From positions 123,389,431 through 123,453,430 of the forward strand of contig OY821521.1 of assembly GCA_963682025.1 (NCBI GenBank): DNA of 64,000 nucleotides, written 5' to 3'. Within the stretch, counting starts at the first letter, position 1, and the number at the start of each line of letters is the position of its first letter. Position numbers and translations under genes: made by a program. Below, piece by piece: positions 31,798-40,773 of the stretch. The DNA is from Cordilura impudica. Lineage: Eukaryota > Arthropoda > Insecta > Diptera > Scathophagidae. The notes under the pieces are model-generated. The model made no database searches and was not told the origin of the DNA. It worked only from the letters and a program-made list of their open reading frames with translations.

Positions 31798-33173
31798 TAA
31801 TTGTGTAAATTTTAAGTGCACATCTAGCCATATAAAAGATAAATTATACAGAATAGTAAAAATATTTTTTTTTTAAATCTCTTGGTTTTATATGTTGTTT
31901 TTATATAATTCTAATGATATTCTTATCTTATTTTGTATGACATTTTTCTTCGTTATGTTTTTTTTGCATTATTGAAATTGAAAATTAACAAATTAAAAAT
32001 AAAATTTTTTTTATTTAAAAAAGTAGTTTAGGGAAAAATGTAGAGAGAAAAAAAGTGGGTGTAGGGAAAAAAAAGTAGAGATTTCTGTAAAAATCTCCTG
32101 GCATCACTGGTACCTATTAAAAAACAATGTAAGATTTCACAAAACAATGCGACGTACATCTGCTTTGTTCAAAAGCTTTCATAAGACTAAATGAAATTGT
32201 TACTTATGCATGAAACACATAGACGACAGAGGCTACACAAACACACGGAATTAATTGCTGCTGGCTTCAATTGTAGTCGTGTAGTCAACTACTTAATTTT
32301 TATGAAAATGACAGCAGCATATAACAACAATATAAACAGCTGTTTTTATACAAAATCATTTTTATTTCAGTAGTGCCAATTATATTTTTTTTTACTTTAT
32401 ATAAAATTGTCTTAAATATATTACTTATTTATAATGCATTATTATAACGTAAAAATAAATAAATAAATTTATTTGTTAATATAATTATTATAGCATTTCA
32501 TTTTGCGATTAATTTTTTCAACAAAATAAAATATTTCATAGCACTAATATCTTTTACATATTTTGTTATATTGTCAACCACAATGTAAACAGTGACGAAA
32601 AATACAACACTGTATTTTTGTTTTAACAATCAAATCAGGGTTGCATTTTGTAAAGAAATCGGAAGCAACAGCTATATTAAAAAGTATATGCTATCACCTT
32701 TATACACGTTGTATACATTGTTTTTATTTATTTGTGATTATAACTGTCAAAAATTCTAATTTGGGAAGAAATTTTTTTAAACTGAAAATTCCACAGCACA
32801 GCTTATCACAAATAAAATTTTTGAAATAAATATAAAAAATAAATAATAATAGTTGCAAAAGAAAATGTGTAAATACTAGTGTACAGAAAAAAGCTAAGCA
32901 ACAGGTACACCAATGGTTGTTTGCCCAACAAATCTAGGTGTGACAAATGAAAACTTAAGTGTTAGAGGAACCTCCTGAGGCGGACAAATAGAGGGATGAA
33001 AGGATTCTGCAGAGTTAGAACATATCAGAGGAATTACAGAAACAAAGAAGAGCGCACCAATTTTCATGGCCAATTCAAATTTCAGACAAGTTAATGCTGA
33101 ATTAAAGAAAATATATTAACCGAAGACAAGTTACAGTTAACACCCACTACAATTTTAATGTATTCGCTTTGTG
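31798..33173. other. AT-rich, no gene seen
   Basis: A stretch at 32205-32240 (ATGAAACACATAGACGACAG) has a reverse-complement relative near 34215-34250, an old inverted duplication. Otherwise nothing. Confidence 0.4.
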
Positions 33174-33532
33174 GTTAGGGTATAATGACTTAGTGCTGAT
33201 GTTTGTAACCATCTTTAATTATACCGATTGGCTCAATCACTTTGTGAGTTGATTTAGCAATATCCGCCCGTCAGTCTCTGTGTCCATGTAAACCTTGTAA
33301 TCAAACTACAGCTCGCAAATATGAATATATTTTGATGCAATCTAGTATATAAGCGTCTATCGGCCATAGGATGAACGCTATTTAAATTGGTGAAAATCTG
33401 TCCATGTTCAAATTTGATTTATGCTTATTTTCTATATCCAATTAGTTGAGCCTTATAGATAGGGCCTGTGAACGCACGGTATAGGGTATCGTATAGTCGG
33501 TCTAAACCGACTATAATTTTCATACTTGTTTA
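33174..33532 (+). repeat. DINE-1-like repeat, family 1 copy 2 (internally deleted)
   Basis: It shares GGGTATAATGACTTAGTGCT, GAGTTGATTTAGCAATATCC and the end GGTATAGGGTATCGTATAGT plus the palindrome GTCGGTCTAAACCGAC with 2048-2836. The microsatellite is short here and a middle part is missing. Confidence 0.75.
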
Positions 33533-34866
33533 ACTATAAGCTTCTAAGTGGGTATTTATACATTTTTCTCCTAAAAATTATAATGCATATAAGTAGATAC
33601 GAACTTGAATTAGTAAAAAATTAAACAATGTTATTTATATATATGTATATTTTTTTTTAATATAGTGTGTGTTTAATGGGTTGTGATCTTGGGGAGGCAA
33701 GACTCCATACGTTACCGAGGGATCCGAACCGGTATGTCTATATTTATATATTTTTTGTATATTCTAAATTTGTTATTTTTTCTATATTAAATTGATATTC
33801 AGATCTTGTTCTTACATATTTTTAACAAATAATAAACATCTTTTACAAAAGTCAATATAGTGTTTTTTATTAAAATCCAATGGTTTTTTTTAATAACTTT
33901 TACAATTAGGTGGTCGATTTACAACAAAGTTGCTAGCTTTTCAAAGTTACACAACAAATTTACCTTTATATATCCAAACAAACTTTGTACATCAAATGCT
34001 GTAAACTATAATCTGGCTGTAAACTATATCCATCAAAATACATTCAGATTTAAAACCAGATAGTTTTCTTATGGTTAACGGCCGTCTTAAAATAATATAT
34101 TTTGGTATTGCGAGTAATATAGCCACTGATTCAACGAGTATACACTCGCAGAGTGTAGCTGTGTTGGTGTCAAAATAATCGTTTTCATATAAATGTGTAT
34201 ATTTTAATTTTGACACGCTGTAGTCGTGTAGCCACTGTCGTCTATATGTTTCATGAGAGAATTCGGCTTACTGGTGCCATTATGTATATGTGTGTGTAAA
34301 CAAAAATATACGATATCCCAGTAATCATTTCGAAGATCATTTTAACAAAAATCATCTTACTGTGTCTTCTTCGAGCACTTTTGATGATTAAAAATTGATT
34401 AATCACATGCGGTATTAGAAAAAAGGCTAAGAACTGATTTTTGCTTACGCTTAAAAAGTGATTTATAGAAAAATGACATTAAATACGACTCAAAAATAAG
34501 TCGAAACTAATCAGAAAATTGGATAAAAAAGGTTCTCAAGAAGAGTCGGGGGTAAGATAATATTTCCTCCCAACAAAAAAATATTTTGTGATCAGCAAAA
34601 GACCGCATTTATGACTGTTTAATAGCACAGAGGAGCCAACAAAGACTCCACATGATCACTTATTGCACAAATTTTTACTGGGATTTTATTCACTATCTGT
34701 GGAAACAGTTTTTTAAGTAAAACAAATCTGCACACAATTTCAATTCTATTTCGTTTACAATGATATGATCACTTTGTTTATAATAATTATAATACAGCGT
34801 AATGATGAATTGTACTTCTCAATTAGTTTATTTTTAATGTGTCATAAGAAGTTCGGTTTGTGCAAA
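33533..34866. other. Mostly AT-rich, one GC-richer island
   Basis: The island 33675-33745 (GGGGAGGCAAGACTCCATAC, GGGATCCGAACCGG) stands out but fits no gene or tRNA. A possible snRNA-promoter-like stretch (TACTTCTCAATTAGTTTATT, 34812-34831) lies upstream of the U1-like sequence, but its spacing is not right for a confident call. Confidence 0.35.
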
Positions 34867-35006
34867 GGGAAGCATGAACATATGTTTCCCAGGCCGAAGC
34901 TCAATCATTGCACTTTGATTGAGCTGAGCTCCGCGATTATTCCTAATGCGGAATAACTCGTGCATTAATTTCTTGGTAGTTCGGGAATGGCGTTTGCCTG
35001 CGCCAA
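34867..35006 (+). ncRNA. Diverged U1 snRNA-like sequence (variant or pseudogene)
   Basis: U1 RNA pairs with 5' splice sites in the spliceosome. Here four hairpins follow in U1 order. Stem-loop I: 34867-34890, GGGAAGCAT paired with ATGTTTCCC; its loop lacks the U1-70K GATCACGAAG. Stem-loop II: 34898-34925, AGCTCAATCA paired perfectly with TGATTGAGCT around TTGCACTT, keeping the U1A-binding ATTGCAC. Stem-loop III: 34937-34956, TTATTCC/GGAATAA, in the context GCGATTATTCCTAATG as in fly U1. The Sm site AATTTCTTGG is at 34967-34976. The last hairpin begins CGGGAATGGCG as in fly U1 but lacks the closing 3' strand. The 5' end with ACTTACCTG is missing or replaced. Hence a variant unable to recognise 5' splice sites normally, or a pseudogene. 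Confidence 0.8.
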
Positions 35007-35457
35007 ACATTAAATAATAAATTTTAAAAATTATTATAATTAAATATTATTGACATCTATATTATAATATTATCATCCTACAAAAAAAAATTTTTTAAAC
35101 ACCAATTTTTTACAGGGTAGATATTTTATGGTTTCACTACTACTTTTGAATGCAAGTATGTACTAAAAGTAGAACCCTTAAAATCATACTATTTTTTGCA
35201 ACCCTAAAAATTGCAGTATTTTGTATAAATAAAATAATTTATATTTATATTATTTTTAATATGCGCTTATTATCGATACACATATACAGAATATATGAAT
35301 GTTATTTATAGTATTTTGCTATTTGCAACAGTAGTATGTATCAATTTGTAATATTTTGTGATCTTATTAAAATCGCAGAATATTGATTTTATATAGTTTC
35401 TTTTATTAATTAACTAAATTAAATATTACACCATAAGATGTTGATATTGGTGAATTT
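35007..35457. other. AT-rich, no gene seen
   Basis: Nothing recognisable. Confidence 0.4.
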
Positions 35458-36021
35458 TTATATTATTACCACAACGACCATAAAAACAATAAGTACAGCT
35501 GTGACAAAATACAAAATTTAGAATAACAATATAGGAAAACATCATATTTTTTACCTTTTCAGTGATTTCTCGGCACCTATGAAACCTATTGTCACGATTT
35601 AAAAAACCGAAACTTTCTCATGATGTTGGTGTATCATTCCCACTAACAACAAGCACCCTAGCTGTCCTATTGAGAACGTTATCGTGACAAGAACAACATA
35701 GTCGAATCATATTTTTTCAAGACTTTTTTTACTCCATCGTTCAATTCTCGGGACCTGATAAACCGATTTGGACGATTTTAAACAGCAAACTTTTCAGGAT
35801 GTCAATGAATCATTTTTTGTGCCAACGACCAACCTAGTTGCCCGATTGAAGCCGTCATCGTGATTTCCACAGACGGACAGACGGACATCGCTATAACAAC
35901 TCCGCTTGTTATAAGGATCACAAATATATATATTTTATGGGGTCCAGATTTTTTTTTCTAATTATTACAAACGGAATGACAAACTTATATATACCCTCTG
36001 CACACTGGAGTGGAGGGTATA
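35458..36021 (-). repeat. DINE-1-like repeat, family 2 copy 3
   Basis: Same orientation as 28285-29110: ATATTATTACCACAACGACC at the inner end, a (GTCY)n stretch read as GACGGACAGACGGACATCGC near 35873, and GAGGGTATA at the outer end. Confidence 0.75.
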
Positions 36022-36639
36022 ATAAAAAATTATTTTCATTGAAATTAAAAATGAATATTTTCATAATACATTGTGATTGATCATCTTGAAAAACAACCCC
36101 AATTTTTAAATATAGAGTGCGTTTATTTACATCTAATTTTTTTTCGTATATATGTATATCCATACACTTGCTTGTTAAAATTAAAACAAAATAACAAGAG
36201 AACAAAAGGAAGTACTACAGTGTAACCAAAAAGTGGAAAAAATCGGGTTAGTAATTGTGTTATTATTTGTGCAATTTGCCAGTAACGTTGATTTTTTTTA
36301 TATTATCATTAACAGTCGAACTTTACATATATCAGTTTTTTTTCATTTGTGCTATATTCGCGAACAACACGTTGATATTTTTACATACGAACATCATAAG
36401 CTGCGTGTGGTTGTATTTTTTTTCTAAAATTTAAAATTTTGTACCCTACTGTCATCCATAGTCGCGACTAAAAGTGTTCGTTATTAAATTGAAAATTATT
36501 TTTATATTTTTTATGTCGGCATTTTTTGTGAAATTAATATAAGAATTCAAATTAAATAAATATTTTTCGCGGATTTTCGCAAAACATCGTACATTTTATA
36601 AAACTTTATTTTAAAATATTTTTTTTTAACTTTTAATTA
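36022..36639. other. AT-rich, no gene seen
   Basis: Nothing recognisable apart from poly(A/T) runs. Confidence 0.4.
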
Positions 36640-36642
36640 CAA

Positions 36643-37170
36643 AATGACTGACACCGCGTTAGATATTTTCATTTGAGATTCGAATGATTTCATTAAATAT
36701 GTAGAAAATTTAATAATACACGCGAAGAGCTTCATTCGGTCTTCAATTTTAAGATAACAAGGAAAGAAATTAGTTTGTTGTGAGAACAAGCAAAATTATC
36801 TTACCCATCTTGCTTGAGTTATTAGGAAAATTCTAAAAACACGGAACCTGCCGATATCGATGCAGCAGAATCAAAACGCATTCGTTACATGTTTATCGTT
36901 AATTAACGAAAAATTGCATGATCTCGAAATTAATGCTAAAGCCAAACAATCTAACCGCAGGCGTCTTAATCGCAGGCGTCATCAATTCCGCAGACAATTT
37001 TTGTCATAATTTAACTCTTCCGGCTTGTCACACGGATATTTTTGAGGGTGATTATTTATCTTGGCCCATATTTAGGGACCTTTTAACTCACGTCTGAGTA
37101 ACATCGAACGCTTATGCCATTTAGTTAGAAAAACGAATGGTGGCGCGAATTAAATTCTACGTTTTCACGT
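36643..37170 (+). pseudogene. BEL/Pao gag N-terminal remnant
   Basis: ATGACTGACACCGCG at 36643 opens a region that reads, across several frames and stops, CLSLINEKLHDLEINAKA and then NLTLPACHTDIFEGDYLSW, PIFRDLLTHV. The block LP..H...FEGDYLSWP.FRDLF is the hallmark of Pao/BEL Gag, the capsid precursor. It stops there, 200 bases before the gypsy-type LTR, so it is only an N-terminal scrap. Confidence 0.7.
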
Positions 37171-37381
37171 TAAATAAAAAATATAATTTTTTGGTCACGC
37201 GACTTTTATTTTTATTTATATTTTCTTAAAATGAGTTCTGTTCAGTCCTTATGCTAAATCTTAACTAACTCTCTCAAATTCCAAAAAATATCTTTTTAAA
37301 TACTAATTTGTTACAAATAATATTTCCTTTGTCTTAATGAATATTTTGGAACAAAGAGATAAAGAACATGTTTTGTATATA

Positions 37382-38032
37382 AGTTAACAAACAAAACATT
37401 TTGTTTAGTTAATTCTGGATACTCCCTCCCATTTCTTTTCTTTTGATAATTTTGCTGTGTTCGTTTTGCTGATCGATTTGTTTGGGTTCAATAAATTATG
37501 TTGCGACTCAAATTGCATTGTGTCGCAACAGTAAAATATTTTATCAGAAACCAATCGATAATATGATTTGTAGGCGAAAGAACAAAATCCATTGTAAACA
37601 ATAATTGTTGCGTCTCATATTACACTATGTGTCGCAACAATAGTTTGTTCTTTCGATTGGTAAATTAGGTTACTGATTTTGCTATTTTTTAAAGAAAGAC
37701 CCAAGAATGTCAAGTGGGCAATAAATTAGTTATTTTGTTGTTTTTAAAAGAAAGAAAGACCCAAGAATGTCAAGTGGGCAATAAATTAGTTATTTTATTG
37801 GTTTTTAACATAAAATGAGAAAAGACCCAAAATTTGTCAAGTGGGCAATAAACTATTTAATTTTAAGTATGAAAGTAAAAGAAAGACCCAAATTTGTAAA
37901 TTGGGCAATAATCATTATAACCACTAGTTTTAAGTTTATAATAGGAAACAAATAAAAATAAAGACTCAGTTGGTATTGAACAATCGAATTAACTCAACGT
38001 GTTTCATTAATAAAACTTAGAATGAAATAACT
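37382..38032 (+). repeat. 5' LTR of the gypsy-type element
   Basis: It contains four tandem repeats of a GACCCAAGAATGTCAAGTGG motif starting at 37698, 37758, 37824 and 37885 (units of 60-66 bp), and two inverted ATTGTGTCGCAACA/TTGTTGCG-type stretches near 37520-37640. Such LTR-internal repeats often act as transcription control elements. That role is inferred. Confidence 0.92.
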
Positions 38033-38042
38033 GGCGCCCAAC
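38032..38042 (+). other. Primer-binding site, tRNA-Lys type
   Basis: TGGCGCCCAAC overlaps the last T of the LTR and is complementary to the 3' end of fly tRNA-Lys (ending GTTGGGCGCCA), as in gypsy. Complementarity stops after 11 bases. Confidence 0.75.
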
Positions 38043-38069
38043 AAAAAAACTCACTTAATACTTAATATC

Positions 38070-38305
38070 TAAAAGCCCTAAAGTAGTGCAAAGAATTATA
38101 GTATTTAAAAAAGTGAAATTAATTAAAAACAAAAAGCCCTAAAGTAGTGCAAAAAATTAAATTAAAAGTGAAGCCCTCAAGAAGTGCAAAAAATTAAATT
38201 AAAAGTGAAACCCTCAAGAAGTGCAATAAATAAAATAACTAAAAGTGAAGCCCTCAAGAAGTGCAATTAAAATAATTAAAAACGAAGTCCTCAAGAAGTG
38301 CACAA
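38070..38305 (+). repeat. Six leader repeats downstream of the primer-binding site
   Basis: AAGCCCTAAAGTAGTGCAAA or AAGCCCTCAAGAAGTGCAAA recurs at about 38072, 38133, 38172, 38209, 38248 and 38285, separated by A/T-rich spacers. The position is that of the gypsy insulator (multiple Su(Hw) sites), but the core differs (GTGCA then A/T rather than TGCATA), so insulator function is only a possibility. A second repeat, TTTGATAAATTTTTA, occurs about six times at 38470-38815. Confidence 0.7.
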
Positions 38306-39300
38306 AAGATAAAGTTAAAAAAATCAACCTAAAACTCTAAACTAAATATTTTCTCAAAGAACTCTAATAAAAAATATTTAAGAACATTAACCTAAGTGAA
38401 AACTTTTAATATAGTTAAATATAAAACTAACCTAAAAATAAAAAAGAACTCAAAATAAAAAAAAAAAAACTTTGATAAATTTTTACCTAAAATATACAAA
38501 ACTTTTAAAAATAATAAATTCTAAAGTTAATAAAAAAAAAAAAAAAAGAACTCTGATAAATTTTTTTGAATTTAATAAATTATAATTTAAAATAAAAAAA
38601 GAACTCAAAATAAAAGAAAAACTTTGATAAATTTTTACCCAAAATATAGAAAACTTTTAAAAATAATAAATTCTAAAGTTAATAAAAAAAACTGATAAAT
38701 TTTAAGATTAATTACAACTTAAAGAAGAACTTTGATAAATTTTTATAAAATACCTAAAATATTCAAAACTTTCAAAACCAATAAATTCTAAAATTCTGAT
38801 AAATTTTTATATACGAAATTTAAAAAAAAAAACAAAAAATTTAATTGCAACTTAAAAGAGAAGAACAACATCGTCACCAAGCAACGATTTTGCCTGGGCA
38901 GCAAGGAGGAAAAAAGGACTAAACACCGTCATCAAACTGCAACCGACATCAAAATTCAACACGTACATCAACAAAAAACTGAAGTATTTACCTAACATTC
39001 TAATGTAAGTCGAAAGAAATAATTATAAAAGTAAAAGTAAATCTTAAAACAACAAATCATTTACTCTATAAAGATAGTTTTGTATTTTGTTTAATTTATA
39101 TATTTTTTTTTTTTTTTTTGTTGTTTGTCAAATTATTTATATTATTAAACAAATAACAGGGAAATTACAATCAATCTAAGTTTAATTATAAGCAAAACAC
39201 ACACAATTTATTGATTAGTTAAAGAAATAAGAAAGAAAATACATTATATTTTTAAAAGTAAAAAATTAATACCTAGTTAATTCTGAAGAAAAAAGATATT

Positions 39301-40773
39301 ATGGCCAACCAAAATAATCTGATTAGACCTCCAGTCTTAGTTCACAATCCCGAAATCAATCCTCCCAACATGAATCCACAATTAGAAGCCGCTGTAGCGG
39401 ATGTGGTGACTAGGGTATGTAGAGAACAATGTGGTAACCTGGTTAGGGAACTTTTAAATCCTGGCGCATCAATGCTGGGTGTAGACCAAGTTATCGAAGA
39501 CAGATTTTTGGAAAAATTGACTGACCTGGACAAGGTGCCAGATGTGGTACGATGTTTAAGGGAATTTTCAGGCAATCCTTCCGAATTTAGCTCATGGAAA
39601 AAAAGCGTAGAACGTGTACTTAAATTGTATGAATCAAGCAGAGGGACACCAAAATACTACGGAATTCTCAACGTAGTAAGAAATAAAATCATAGGCCCAG
39701 CAGACGCTGCTTTAGAATCATACAATACTCCCCTTAACTGGACTTGCATATCAAAATGCCTCACTCTGCACTACGCGGATAAACGGGATCTCGGAACATT
39801 GGAATACCAAATGACAACTTTGATTCAAGCAGGTGCCACAATCCAGGAATTTTACCAACAGGTTTATTCTCACCTTTCACTCATAATGAACAAACTCGCC
39901 TGTATGGACATTGGCAGAGAGGCTATGGACCTTTTGACACAGACATACCGAGACAAAGCATTAGACACCTTCGTTCGTGGGCTCAAAGGAGACCTCCCGC
40001 GTTTGTTAGGAATTCGAGAACCAGCAGATCTTCCACAAGCATTGCACTTATGTCTCAAACTAGAAAACCAAAACTATAGGGCTCAACATGCTTATACCCA
40101 TAAGGTAACGAAAGCCCAACCACCTTTGCCTCCGAAAAACTTCAGACCACAATTCCCACAATCAACATTTACAAGACCTCAATTTTATCCACACCTCGCA
40201 CACATGCCTTCAACAGCCCAAAATTTCTACAGACAACCACACCAACAATATAACCCTCATCAAAATTTCTACAGACAACCACAACAGCAGTATAACCCTC
40301 ATCAAAACCTCAACAGACAACCACAACAATTCACACCATCAAATCCTTTTAACCAACCTAGAAATTTTCGTCCAAATAATCCACCACAAAGACCGTTTGG
40401 TTCCAAACCACTACCGAGACCAGAACCCATGGACGTGGACCGCTCAATGCAATCCAGAGCAGTCAACTACATGAATAGACCACGACCAAATACCGATTTC
40501 TCAGGAAAAAGGCCCCCGGATAACACATATCAACAACCTTTAAAATTTCAAAGAAACTTCCATATAAATGCTGGCGAATGGGAGACAGACAACCAAAGCA
40601 ATAATGCTTACAATGAAGATGACTACGAAGCCTATAACAACCACTTACTAGCTAGTGGCAAAGAAGACGACCTCCAGGACATGCAAGACTACCTGGACGG
40701 TCAAGGGGGAGAACATGTCGACGAATCCCTTAATGAAGATCAACAATTCGCTGACATTCATTTTTTAGATTAG
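39301..40773 (+). CDS. gag: Gag of the gypsy-type element, 490 aa
   Basis: Structural polyprotein that forms the retrotransposon particle. It is uninterrupted. Residues about 70-270 form the capsid-like helical region (REFSGNPSEFSSWKKSVERV, IQEFYQQVYSHLSLIMNKLA, ALDTFVRGLKGDLPRLLG), as in errantivirus Gag. Residues about 280-390 are rich in Pro, Gln, Asn and Arg, with three repeats of NFYRQPQQQYNPHQ type. The C-terminus is acidic. No CCHC knuckle is seen, and the Arg-rich part may bind RNA instead. The start is the first ATG after the long leader and gives MANQNNLIRPP. The stop (40771-40773) lies six bases behind the slippery site that leads to pol. Codon use is GC-richer than the surroundings. 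Confidence 0.92.
   Translation: MANQNNLIRPPVLVHNPEINPPNMNPQLEAAVADVVTRVCREQCGNLVRELLNPGASMLGVDQVIEDRFLEKLTDLDKVPDVVRCLREFSGNPSEFSSWKKSVERVLKLYESSRGTPKYYGILNVVRNKIIGPADAALESYNTPLNWTCISKCLTLHYADKRDLGTLEYQMTTLIQAGATIQEFYQQVYSHLSLIMNKLACMDIGREAMDLLTQTYRDKALDTFVRGLKGDLPRLLGIREPADLPQALHLCLKLENQNYRAQHAYTHKVTKAQPPLPPKNFRPQFPQSTFTRPQFYPHLAHMPSTAQNFYRQPHQQYNPHQNFYRQPQQQYNPHQNLNRQPQQFTPSNPFNQPRNFRPNNPPQRPFGSKPLPRPEPMDVDRSMQSRAVNYMNRPRPNTDFSGKRPPDNTYQQPLKFQRNFHINAGEWETDNQSNNAYNEDDYEAYNNHLLASGKEDDLQDMQDYLDGQGGEHVDESLNEDQQFADIHFLD

Noticed and set aside
33670..33745. tRNA-like B box (GGTTCGGATCCC on the minus strand)
   Set aside because: No A box or cloverleaf can be placed at the right distance. The match is only the T-arm-like stretch.
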